Notes under the pieces: generated by a model
Told to the model about the DNA's origin: nothing
Database searches by the model: none
The model's input: the letters and a program-made list of their open reading frames with translations, nothing else
NCBI GenBank assembly: GCA_905214725.1
Contig: CAJMNH010000005.1
Location: forward strand, 124,001-188,000
Reading direction: 5' to 3'
Source: an uncultured bacterium
GTDB taxonomy: Bacteria; Bacteroidota; Bacteroidia; Bacteroidales; Rikenellaceae
DNA length: 64,000 nt
Part shown: piece after piece, positions 9,967 to 17,777 of the stretch
Position numbering within the stretch: the first letter of the stretch is position 1
Layout: every line of letters starts with the position of its first letter
Translations under genes and position numbers: made by a program

Positions 9967-10073
9967 GTCGGATTTCCGGCTTTTAATTATAATACGTAAT
10001 AAAGTAAGGCGCACACCCGGTCCGAGGCGCGTTTTTTTATATAAAAACCTAATTAGGATTGTTTTTCAACGAC

Positions 10074-10646
10074 TTACTGCAGAAGAATAAAAAAAGTAAG
10101 CCAGCATACGAATTTTCCGACTTTCCCGCGCAACGTCTTCAACGCCATATTCAGGTGACCTTCGACCGTGCGCTTGGAGATATGGAGCTGCTGAGCGATC
10201 TGATCGTTCGTCAGTCCTTCGATACGGCTCAGCCGGAAGACCTCGCGCCGCTGGGCAGGCATCCGGTCGATCTCGTCCAATACCATGCGTTTCATCTGAT
10301 CGGCGTCGTAGGCCGCAGCGACTTGCTCCTGCACATGAACGGCATCCTGAACCAGATCGAGCCGGAGCCTGCGCCGATCGTACTTATCCGAACGGAAATA
10401 GTCGGCGATTTCATGTTTGGTCAGCGTATAGATGAAGGCTTTGAAATTTCGGTCGGGATCGAGAGTCGCCCGTTTCAGCCAGATTCGGATAAAGACGTTC
10501 TGCGTGATCTCTTCGGCATAAAATTCGTTATCGACAACTCCGCGCGTAAAGGTATATATACCATAATAATATCGCTCAAACAAAGTTTTGAACGACATCA
10601 GATCGCCTTGGCGAATTTGCGCTATCAGTTCTTGTTCCGAAATCAT
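10074..10646 (-). CDS. ECF RNA polymerase sigma factor (Bacteroidota sigma-70 family)
   Basis: 190 residues from the ATG at 10646 (MISEQELIAQIRQGD), the standard length; an in-frame start at 10670 would add eight residues. Region 2 reads FKTLFERYYYGIYTFTRGVV...AEEITQNVFIRIWLKR and region 4 is MPAQRREVFRLSRIEGLTNDQIAQQLHISKRTVEGHLNMALKTLR, a clear helix-turn-helix for the -35 element. Partner of the FecR protein directly downstream. It probably drives the SusC/SusD/lipoprotein/GDPD operon. A recognisable promoter lies just upstream. Confidence 0.95.
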   Translation of the reverse strand: MISEQELIAQIRQGDLMSFKTLFERYYYGIYTFTRGVVDNEFYAEEITQNVFIRIWLKRATLDPDRNFKAFIYTLTKHEIADYFRSDKYDRRRLRLDLVQDAVHVQEQVAAAYDADQMKRMVLDEIDRMPAQRREVFRLSRIEGLTNDQIAQQLHISKRTVEGHLNMALKTLRGKVGKFVCWLTFFILLQ

Positions 10647-10684
10647 TGGGGCAAATCCCTCTATGGACACTGGTTCATGTTACG

Positions 10685-10715
10685 CAAAGTTACCGCTCCG
10701 CCCATTCGTCGATAA
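10685..10715 (-). promoter_or_regulatory. Promoter of the sigma/fecR genes
   Basis: Minus-strand -7 element TAACTTTG (10692-10685) with TTA in the -33 position after exactly 20 bases. It matches TAnnTTTG fully and the -33 TTG in two of three bases. Confidence 0.5.
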
Positions 10716-11145
10716 CCGGTTGATTCGAGACCCGAATTCGAATTCCAAGGTAAAAATAGATATAAAATCTTATTTTTACAATTTTACCTCTCAAAATCAC
10801 ATACCCGGGTTAGCAACCCTCGTCACAGTTCTTAAAAGACGGTCAAAGCCGAATTCAAACCCGCCTTCCTCGGTTTGCAGGTCGAAAAAACGGTCGGGAT
10901 CTCCGATTCCGCCCCTACCCGACAGCGACCGATACTTCGGGCAACGGTCAATCCGCGCCCTTAAAGTCGGTTCCAATGCGCCCGAATAAGAGAAGTTACC
11001 GGAAAACCGACGGAACGATTTCGTTCGGAACCGAACGATAAGGAGACCGCATAACCGAGCGAACGCCCTTATTCCAATCGTTTTTCGGCCCGGGGATCGC
11101 CGGAAATGCGCCGGAACGAAGATCGACGCATCTTGAAACAACCAT
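10716..11145. other. Gene-free interval between the sigma gene and the tat operon
   Basis: About 430 bases upstream of the sigma gene and downstream of tatC. No frame here has a credible start or resembles a protein family. It is AT-rich at 10740-10800 and otherwise unremarkable; I see no repeat or RNA motif. Confidence 0.6.
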
Positions 11146-11177
11146 CGAAAAAGGGAAGAGCGTATGCCCTTCCCTTT
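11146..11177 (-). terminator. Terminator of the tat/keto-sugar operon
   Basis: Minus-strand transcript has arms AAAGGGAAG and CTTCCCTTT around a ten-base loop, followed by five T in all. It lies 25 bases past the tatC stop. Confidence 0.75.
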
Positions 11178-11201
11178 GTTCGACGATACCGTCTTTTGCA
11201 C

Positions 11202-11981
11202 TTATTCCCTGACGAACCAGATTCCCAGTTCGTACAACAGGTAGAGCGGCAGGAAAACGACCATCAGCGTGAACGGGTCGCCCGTAGGAGTGATGATTGC
11301 CGAGAGTACCAGCAAAATGACGACGGCATGCTTGCGGTACTTGCGGAAAAACGATTTGGTCACCAGCCCCAGTTTGGACAGCAGCCACGCCAGCAGCGGC
11401 AGTTCGAAGACGATTCCCATGATGAACACCAGCATCAGGAAGTTGCCCATGTAGGAGTTCAGCGAAATCTGATTGACGATCGACGCGCTCAACTGATACT
11501 CGGTCAGAAAACGGAACGTAAAGGGGAAAACCAGACAATAGCCCACGGCGCACCCCAGAAAGAACATGAAGGTTCCGCCGGCAAAAGCCAGACCGACGCT
11601 CCGGCGCTCGTTTGCAAACAGCGCCGGCTGAACGAACTTCCACGCCTCGAAAATCAGATAGGGAAACATCAGCACCAGCGCGAACCAGAACGACGTGCTG
11701 ATATGGGTCAGGAACTGCGAGGCGACGTTGATGTTGATGATCTCCACCGAGAAATTATCGTTACTGAAATCCGGCAGGAACACTCCCCCGCCGCCGAGTC
11801 GCGACAACCACCTGTAAAGAAAGAAATCGGATGTGGTCGGAGCCAGCACGAAATGGTCGAACAAATAGGGCATGACGCAGAAACAAGCGATCATGAAGAC
11901 GAACAGGACGGCCACCACACGAACCAACGCCCAGCGGAGGTCCTCCAGATGCGCCCAGAATGTCATTTCCTTCTCTTCCAT
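11202..11981 (-). CDS. tatC: Twin-arginine translocase subunit TatC
   Basis: 259 residues with six membrane segments. It opens with FWAHLEDLRWALVR, the HLxELR motif of TatC that binds the twin-arginine signal, and carries ALVLMFPYLIFEAWKFVQPALFANERR, the conserved periplasmic P and E region. TatC is the inner-membrane receptor for folded Tat substrates. Here it is the last gene of a minus-strand operon whose third gene encodes a protein with a Tat signal. No tatB is present; Bacteroidota normally work with TatA and TatC only. Confidence 0.96.
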   Translation of the reverse strand: MEEKEMTFWAHLEDLRWALVRVVAVLFVFMIACFCVMPYLFDHFVLAPTTSDFFLYRWLSRLGGGGVFLPDFSNDNFSVEIININVASQFLTHISTSFWFALVLMFPYLIFEAWKFVQPALFANERRSVGLAFAGGTFMFFLGCAVGYCLVFPFTFRFLTEYQLSASIVNQISLNSYMGNFLMLVFIMGIVFELPLLAWLLSKLGLVTKSFFRKYRKHAVVILLVLSAIITPTGDPFTLMVVFLPLYLLYELGIWFVRE

Positions 11982-12052
11982 CGTTCAGGTCTGTAATTTT
12001 TCTTTGTTTTCAACAGCCGCCGCCTTCCGCACGCGGCAAATCGGCAGACGGA

Positions 12053-12958
12053 TCAGTTCGCGTAGGAAGCCTCGACGAAAGGCGCCGCAAGCAGATAATC
12101 GATGCACTCGCGCACGCTGCGTACGACGTCGTCGTAGCTCGAACCCTCCATCTCGACGATGATGTTCTCCACGCCGGCAGTCTCGGCATTGCGGAAGATG
12201 GCGTCGTAACCTACCATGCCGCTCTGACCAACCTCGCGGCGGTCCTTGATATGAAGCAGCCGGAAACGACCCGGATACTTGTTGAAGTAATCCACGGGAC
12301 TGGCCTTTCCCATCACGGTCCAATAGACGTCCATTTGGAAGAAAACCTTGTCGGGATCGGTATTTTCCAGCATGTAATCCAGCATCACGCGATCTTCGAT
12401 CTTCTCGAACTCGCGCGAGTGGTTGTGGTAGCCGAACTTTATACCGGCGGCCTTGCAGCGGGCTCCGATCTCATTGAAATAGCGGCAGTAGGTCGCCAGC
12501 CCGTCGAGCGTCTCGATGCGCCGCATCGACGGCACGACGATATACTCCACGCCGGCTGCCTTGTGCGCCGCAATACATTCGTCCCACCATTTGAGCGCCT
12601 CGGTGAAATCGCCCGTGGCCAGCTGCTTGTCCGAAAGGTTGAGCGTGCAGTGGGTCGACAGCACCTTCATGCCGGTCGCCTCCACGTCGCGGCGGAACTG
12701 TTCGGGCGTCTGGCCGTAAAGCAGCCCGTCCTTGTAACTGGCGGCTTCCACGGCGGTATATCCCATGTCGGCAAGCGCTTTCAGCACGGGCTTGTAGTCC
12801 TGCTGGTTTTTGCCGAAACTTCCGATCAGCGTCCGAACGGAGTAGAGCTGAATGGCGATCTCCTTTTTCGGCGCCTCCTTCGCCTTGGCGGATGCTCCGC
12901 AGGGGAGCATCGCCAAAGCAAGAAGCACGCAGAGAACTGCGTATAATTTGGTTCTCAT
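12053..12958 (-). CDS. Secreted sugar phosphate isomerase/epimerase-like TIM barrel
   Basis: 301 residues with a cleavable signal (about 1-25, ending CGASAKA). The mature protein has the xylose-isomerase-like TIM barrel of AP endonuclease family 2: IAIQLYSVRTLIG, GYTAVEAASYKDGLLYG, VLSTHCTLNLS, GYHNHSREFE (metal-binding His region), MDVYWTVMG and LLHIKDRREVG. Metal ligands typical of the fold (E, D, H, E) are in place. It lies 12 bases after the DUF1080 gene. Related proteins sit beside 3-keto-glycoside enzymes in Bacteroides; a role as epimerase, isomerase or lyase on keto-sugar intermediates in the periplasm is inferred. Confidence 0.85.
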   Translation of the reverse strand: MRTKLYAVLCVLLALAMLPCGASAKAKEAPKKEIAIQLYSVRTLIGSFGKNQQDYKPVLKALADMGYTAVEAASYKDGLLYGQTPEQFRRDVEATGMKVLSTHCTLNLSDKQLATGDFTEALKWWDECIAAHKAAGVEYIVVPSMRRIETLDGLATYCRYFNEIGARCKAAGIKFGYHNHSREFEKIEDRVMLDYMLENTDPDKVFFQMDVYWTVMGKASPVDYFNKYPGRFRLLHIKDRREVGQSGMVGYDAIFRNAETAGVENIIVEMEGSSYDDVVRSVRECIDYLLAAPFVEASYAN

Positions 12959-12970
12959 GACAACCGGAAC

Positions 12971-13852
12971 TTAGTCGAGCACCTTGACGCGGATGTTGCG
13001 GAACCAGACGTCGTCGCCGTGATCCTGCAAACCGATGTAACCCTCGTGGTTCTCACCGCCGCAGTTGTTGAGCAGCTCGAATGCGAGCGGCCACTTCTCG
13101 GAGCTGAACTTGCTGTTCTCCAACATCTCTGTCCACTGAGGCGTCCAGAGGTGGTACTCCACGACGTTCTGATCGTTCTGACCGTGAACGACCGTGCCTT
13201 TGTAGACCATGATCTTCGCCTTGTTCCACTCACCGTAAGGTTTGGCGTTCTGCGGCACGGCGGGAATCATGTCGTACAGCGACGCCGACTTGCGGTTGCC
13301 GTCCACGCCCAGCTTGGCGTCGGGGTGGTTCTCGTTATCCAACACCTGATACTCGGGGCTGGAGATATAGATCGGCTGCATCTTCATCTTGCCGTTCTTC
13401 TCGGCCTCGACCTCCTGAGCGAGGTAGAGAACGCCCGAGTTACCGCCCTTGGAGATCATCCATTCGAGTTCGAGTTCGAAATTCTTGAACTTGTGGGTGA
13501 AGATCAGATCGCCGCCGTCGCCTTCCTGCGCTTCGCCGCCGCCTGTGCCGTTGAACTTGATGGCGGCTTTCTCCTTGTCGACCGTCCACTTCGTAGGCAC
13601 GTGATCCTTGCCGTAACCGCGCCAGCCGTTGAGCGTCTTGCCGTCGAAGATGACGTAGTAACCGTCCTTGTCCTTCGGAAGGCTCGACAGATCGATCTGC
13701 GGGTTGTCGAGTACGTTATACTTGGGAACCGCCTTCACTTCGGCCTTCGTCTCGGCGGCTTCGGCATTTTTCGCTTTGTTGGGATTTCCGCCGCAAGCAA
13801 CCATCGACAGGCTCAATGCGGCACATGCAGAGAATAAAATTGTTTTTTTCAT
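12971..13852 (-). CDS. DUF1080 family lipoprotein, 3-keto-glycoside hydrolase-like
   Basis: 293 residues, lipobox SMVAC with Cys20. After a linker the DUF1080 (3-keto-disaccharide hydrolase) domain fills residues about 60-293: YYVIFDGKTLNGWRGYG, DGGDLIFTHKFKNFELELEWMISKGGNSGVLYLA, EYQVLDNENHPDA and GYIGLQDHGDDVWFRNIRVK. Proteins of this family have been shown in Bacteroides to cleave glycosides after the sugar has been oxidised at C3. The oxidoreductase needed for that step is the next gene upstream, 38 bases away. Confidence 0.9.
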   Translation of the reverse strand: MKKTILFSACAALSLSMVACGGNPNKAKNAEAAETKAEVKAVPKYNVLDNPQIDLSSLPKDKDGYYVIFDGKTLNGWRGYGKDHVPTKWTVDKEKAAIKFNGTGGGEAQEGDGGDLIFTHKFKNFELELEWMISKGGNSGVLYLAQEVEAEKNGKMKMQPIYISSPEYQVLDNENHPDAKLGVDGNRKSASLYDMIPAVPQNAKPYGEWNKAKIMVYKGTVVHGQNDQNVVEYHLWTPQWTEMLENSKFSSEKWPLAFELLNNCGGENHEGYIGLQDHGDDVWFRNIRVKVLD

Positions 13853-13890
13853 AGTTCGGATAGTTTTAATTGGGTTTTGATTCCGTTAGA

Positions 13891-15363
13891 TTACATCGGC
13901 ATATCGGGCAGCTTCCAGCCCTCGCGGTAGTTGTGCTTGATAAGCTCCTGCGCAAACTCGTTGGCGTTGACCGGATCGGTCCACGTCTTCTTGAAGGTGG
14001 GGTGTCCGTCCTTGATGCTGAAACCGTCCCGAATAACCGTTTTGATCGTAGCGTCGTCGGGAATGTTCGTGAAACGCATCTTCGCGCCGTCCCAATGCAG
14101 CTCCTGATTGAGACCTTGCAGGCGCACGGCCAGCACGCCCATAACGACCATCTCGTTGAACGGCCCTGCCTCGCTGAAATCCGACATCGACGGCGTACGG
14201 TCGTCGGCGTCCTCCTTGCAGGCGCGCACCCAGTCCATCTGATGCGTCTCCTTCACCTCGCGCATTACCGGCGGGCACTTGGGTTCGCGTCCCGACACCA
14301 GATAAGGCTCGGCGCCGTAGCATCCGCAGATGAGCGTATCCTTCGTACCGTGGAAGATCACGCCGCCGCCCTTGACGTTCAGGTTCTTGCCCGCGGGAAG
14401 TCCCTCGGGACGCATCGGCATCAGACCGCCGTCGTACCAGTATACCTCCACCTCGGGCATGGCGACCTTCGGCATGTTGTCGCGCGCCGGAAAGACGAAT
14501 TTCACGGTCTGCGCCATCGGGCACGATTCGGTGAGCAGCAGCGTCGAACTGCCCTGCACCTTGGTCGGATAACCCAATTTCAGCCCTTTGAAAACGGGAT
14601 GCAGGATGTGGCAGGCCATATCGCCCAAAGCGCCCGTACCGAAATCCCACCAGCCGCGGAAATTCCACGGGGTATAGATCGAATTGTAGGGACGCATCGG
14701 CGCCGGTCCGATGAAAGCGTCCCAGTTCAGCGTCTTGGGAACGCGCTCGTCGTTCTCGGGACGCATCAGCCCCTGCGGCCAGATCGGACGGTCGGTAAAG
14801 GCCTCGACCTTCGTCACCTCGCCGATCTCGCCGTTCCAGATCCATTCGCAGATCCGGCGAACGCCTTCGTCCGACGCGCCTTGGTTGCCCATCTGCGTCG
14901 CCACCTTGTATTTGTCCGCCAGCTTGGTCAGCAGACGCGACTCGTAAACCGTATGCGTCAGCGGTTTCTCGCAGTAGACGTGTTTGCCGGCCGTCATCGC
15001 GTCGGCCGCGATGATCGCATGGGTATGGTCGGCCGTAGCGACCATTACCGCGTCGGCCGATTTGAGCATCTCGTCGAACATGCGGCGGTAATCGTTGTAG
15101 CGTTTGGCCGCGGGATAACGCTGAAAGACGTGATCGGCATATTTCCAATCGACGTCGCACAGGCCGATGATGTTCTGACTCTCCAGTTTCTTCAATACCG
15201 AAGCGCCGCGTCCGCCGACGCCGACGCCCAGAATATTGAGTTTGTCGCTGGGCGCCGTATGCCCGAATTTCTTACCCAAAACCGTACCGGGCACGACCGC
15301 CAGACCGATCGCTGCGGTAGCTCCCTTTTTCAGGAAACTCCTTCTCGACATTTCTTTTGCCAT
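13891..15363 (-). CDS. Tat-exported Gfo/Idh/MocA family oxidoreductase
   Basis: 490 residues. The N-terminus is a textbook twin-arginine signal: SRRSFLK at residues 6-12 followed by an Ala-rich stretch ending VPGTVLG. The NAD(P)-binding fold starts with LNILGVGVGGRGASVLKKL and continues to HVYCEKPLTHTVYESR, the EKP motif. Family members oxidise or reduce a sugar carbon with bound NAD(P). Tat export suits an enzyme that must fold around its cofactor before crossing the membrane. Neighbours suggest it makes the 3-keto intermediate for the DUF1080 enzyme in the periplasm. Confidence 0.92.
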   Translation of the reverse strand: MAKEMSRRSFLKKGATAAIGLAVVPGTVLGKKFGHTAPSDKLNILGVGVGGRGASVLKKLESQNIIGLCDVDWKYADHVFQRYPAAKRYNDYRRMFDEMLKSADAVMVATADHTHAIIAADAMTAGKHVYCEKPLTHTVYESRLLTKLADKYKVATQMGNQGASDEGVRRICEWIWNGEIGEVTKVEAFTDRPIWPQGLMRPENDERVPKTLNWDAFIGPAPMRPYNSIYTPWNFRGWWDFGTGALGDMACHILHPVFKGLKLGYPTKVQGSSTLLLTESCPMAQTVKFVFPARDNMPKVAMPEVEVYWYDGGLMPMRPEGLPAGKNLNVKGGGVIFHGTKDTLICGCYGAEPYLVSGREPKCPPVMREVKETHQMDWVRACKEDADDRTPSMSDFSEAGPFNEMVVMGVLAVRLQGLNQELHWDGAKMRFTNIPDDATIKTVIRDGFSIKDGHPTFKKTWTDPVNANEFAQELIKHNYREGWKLPDMPM

Positions 15364-15468
15364 CGTTTCAAGATTTATTTAAGGTTAGTATTAAGTTGCA
15401 TTTATTCTCGCCTCCGGCACGCGGCATCCCGCTGAAAGCCTTCGATCCCGCCGCCTGCGAAAACGCGC

Positions 15469-15663
15469 TTATTTCTGCTCCTGATCGGGATTCTCGATCT
15501 CCTTCTCGATGTTGTTCATCCCCTCCTTGAAGCTTCGGATGCCTTTTCCCAGCCCCTTCATCAATTCCGGTATCTTCTTGCCGCCGAAGAGCAGCAGGAC
15601 CACGAACGCGATGACGAGAATTTCGCCTGCGCCCAAATTTCCGATAAACAATAGTTGATTCAT
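15469..15663 (-). CDS. tatA: Twin-arginine translocase subunit TatA
   Basis: 64 residues: a short N-tail, one membrane helix (GEILVIAFVVLLLFGGKKIPEL with the FGxKK hinge), an amphipathic helix (MKGLGKGIRSFKEGMNNIEKEIE) and a charged tail. This is the pore-forming TatA/E form and the usual length. It lies between the two oxidoreductase genes, 42 bases after one and 105 bases before the other. Confidence 0.95.
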   Translation of the reverse strand: MNQLLFIGNLGAGEILVIAFVVLLLFGGKKIPELMKGLGKGIRSFKEGMNNIEKEIENPDQEQK

Positions 15664-15705
15664 AAGTTAAGTTTTAAAGGTTTATTAAGGTCTCTCCCGC
15701 ACTCT

Positions 15706-16779
15706 TTATGCGCGTTTGCGCAACAATCCGTAACCATTCTGCATCGTTCGCCGGCGCGCCCGGATCTGCTGCAACGTCTGCTGATCCCCGATGGCCGGCA
15801 GATCGTGCGTCTGTGCATCCCGAATGAATTTCCATGCATACTCCGAAGCGACCGCCGCATCGCGGAAACGGGGAAGAGCGTCGCAGCGCCGTCCCGATTC
15901 GATCGACCGCGCGAAAAGGTCGCACAGCACGTCGATGTTTTTCCCTCCGTAGGGACGTTCGATGCGATGCGTCTCGCTCACGCCGTGCAGTTCGACCACC
16001 GCCGTCTTGAAATCGTGGGTCATCCTTGCGATCCCCTTCGTCCCGATAATGTCCACGTAGGAGTTGTGCGTCTGTTTTTCGGCCAGTTGTCCATATACGT
16101 GCCCTTGGGTGATGTCGAACACAACGCCGTTGTCGAACGTCCCGTGGCACTGGAGCCACCACGGATCCTTGTAATTCCACATGCGAACGGCCTGCGCGTT
16201 CCACGTCTTGAATTCGGACTCCGCATACCAGCGCGCGATATCCACGTAGTGCATTCCGCAGTCATGGAACGACGGACCTTCGAATTCATGCCCTTCGCCG
16301 GGCGCCAGTCCGGGCGTCAGGTGGCAGACGCGAATGATCGCCAACTCCCCGATCTGGCCCGACGAGATGAACTCCTTGATCGTATTGTGATACCATGAAT
16401 TGCGCAGATAAAGATTGACCGTAGAGAACAACGGCGCATTCTCCGCCAGCGTTACCGCCCGCCACTCCCGTTCCACACAGTCGGCGATGGGTTTCTCCGC
16501 GATGATGTGCTTGCCGCTGGCCACGGCCTTCTCGATCTGCGACAGACGGGAATCGGCCAAAGCGAAGAGACCGACGACTTCGATTTCGGGATCGTCGAAG
16601 ATCTCCTGTTCATCGGTTATGACTTTCGAACGAGGCGACAGCTTTCGGGCTTCTTCCCGCGATTCGGGAGACAAGTCGCAGATATAAACAACATCCCATT
16701 TCCCGCTTTTCTGCATCTGTTCGAGATAAAACCCGCCCATTCTGCCAAAGCCGATCATACCGATTTTTATAGGACTCAT
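15706..16779 (-). CDS. Gfo/Idh/MocA family oxidoreductase, cytoplasmic
   Basis: 357 residues from the ATG at 16779; the open frame runs upstream to 16869 but that part overlaps the promoter. It begins directly with the nucleotide-binding motif IGMIGFGRMGGFYLEQM and has no signal. HIIAEKPIADCVEREW holds the EKP motif, and HDCGMHYVDIARWYAESEF includes the D and H residues usual for the active site. First gene of the operon with tatA, the Tat-exported homologue, DUF1080, the TIM barrel and tatC. A cytoplasmic partner that reduces or oxidises the imported keto-sugar is a reasonable inference. Confidence 0.88.
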   Translation of the reverse strand: MSPIKIGMIGFGRMGGFYLEQMQKSGKWDVVYICDLSPESREEARKLSPRSKVITDEQEIFDDPEIEVVGLFALADSRLSQIEKAVASGKHIIAEKPIADCVEREWRAVTLAENAPLFSTVNLYLRNSWYHNTIKEFISSGQIGELAIIRVCHLTPGLAPGEGHEFEGPSFHDCGMHYVDIARWYAESEFKTWNAQAVRMWNYKDPWWLQCHGTFDNGVVFDITQGHVYGQLAEKQTHNSYVDIIGTKGIARMTHDFKTAVVELHGVSETHRIERPYGGKNIDVLCDLFARSIESGRRCDALPRFRDAAVASEYAWKFIRDAQTHDLPAIGDQQTLQQIRARRRTMQNGYGLLRKRA

Positions 16780-16866
16780 TTTTGTTTTATTGATAATATA
16801 ATTAGGTGTATATGTGTCAACGCATTTTTTCGGAACGGCTAATTCCCAAGGTCTCTGCTTATTGTA

Positions 16867-16897
16867 CAAAATTAAGCTAATTTTATAAGATAAACAA
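16867..16897 (-). promoter_or_regulatory. Promoter of the tat/keto-sugar operon
   Basis: On the minus strand TTG (16897-16895), 20 bases, TAATTTTG (16874-16867). This is a full match to TTG-N20-TAnnTTTG and places the transcript start about 80 bases before the first gene. Confidence 0.75.
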
Positions 16898-17640
16898 GCG
16901 TTTGAAAAGCCAACTTTTAAATATAGCGGACAAGAATACGTTAATCTCTTATTTGCAAATAATTAAGTATATATAAACCTCAAATAAATATAGCGCCATC
17001 AGGTGGATTCATTCCTTGTATCCGCGATCGGAAATGCAATTTACACGCTGTTTCGGAGCAAGGAACGCGCCCTGCTCGGAGACTTCGCAATGCCGGAAAG
17101 AACGGTCGGAATGCATCGAAACTCCCCGCCGTTTTTCATCTCCGCACAGTTCTCCGCTTCCGCCCGACGAAACGCCGCGGCGCGCCGATCCTCCGGCGCT
17201 TCGGCGCAAAGGGTCGCAGCGATCTCCGCTCCCGCTCTCTACTCCTCGCGCGCTCGGATCGTCCGCAACGGCGATTTCACAGCCTCCGCACCTTTCATCC
17301 GCATCGCTCCGTTCGGCCGCCGGCAGGGGAAATCCGCCGACGTTGCAAGCATCGCCTGCCTGCACGATCCGAATATCCGCTCTACAAAACGAGACGGAAC
17401 AACCGACCTGCGCAAAAAGGTCGGCTCAAACCTTTGCGCAACAAAATCTCGAACGGATTTCACTCATCGAAAACCGTAAAATTCAGTTTTTTTGGCTCCG
17501 CTTACCCCTGTTTTATTTTTAAATTTTATTATTAACTATAAACGGTCGACCGATTATAACCCGCTGATCTTAATAAAAATAACCTGCAAAATCATTTTTG
17601 TAAAAAATTTAATTTAACTTAAAATCGAAAAATATATTTT
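16898..17640. other. Long gene-free region before the first phosphoesterase operon
   Basis: About 740 bases without a gene. At 17000-17520 several overlapping frames are open on both strands, but all give low-complexity Arg/Ser/Ala-rich translations with no family resemblance. There is one imperfect hairpin at 17409-17440 (TGCGCAAA and TTTGCGCA arms with two unpaired A). From 17500 to 17670 the sequence becomes very AT-rich, as expected upstream of a strong promoter. A small RNA cannot be excluded. Confidence 0.5.
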
Positions 17641-17646
17641 TTTTAA

Positions 17647-17694
17647 TTGTGAAATTTATATCGAATTTTTATATTTGCACAAACGTTTGCGCAA
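17647..17694 (+). promoter_or_regulatory. Promoter with overlapping LacI-type operator, phosphoesterase operon
   Basis: TTG (17647-17649), exactly 20 bases, TATATTTG (17670-17677). The 20-base operator TTGCACAAACGTTTGCGCAA occupies 17675-17694, so it covers the end of the -7 element and the start of the transcript. Its halves are inverted repeats with one mismatch. The CAAACGTTTG core with central CpG is characteristic of LacI-family (PurR-like) sites. The position predicts repression. A nearly identical arrangement precedes the nucleoside hydrolase at 50338-50385. Confidence 0.85.
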
Positions 17695-17777
17695 ACAGAA
17701 AAAAGACCTTTTCAACCAGTATCGGCAGAGACCCGCCGAAAGCCATGCCGAACAAGGAAAACAAAAAATCGACGATT

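Noticed and set aside
17003..17522. Overlapping open frames of 118-168 codons on both strands
   Set aside because: All are Arg/Ser/Ala-rich with no signal, domain or ribosome site, and they exclude each other.
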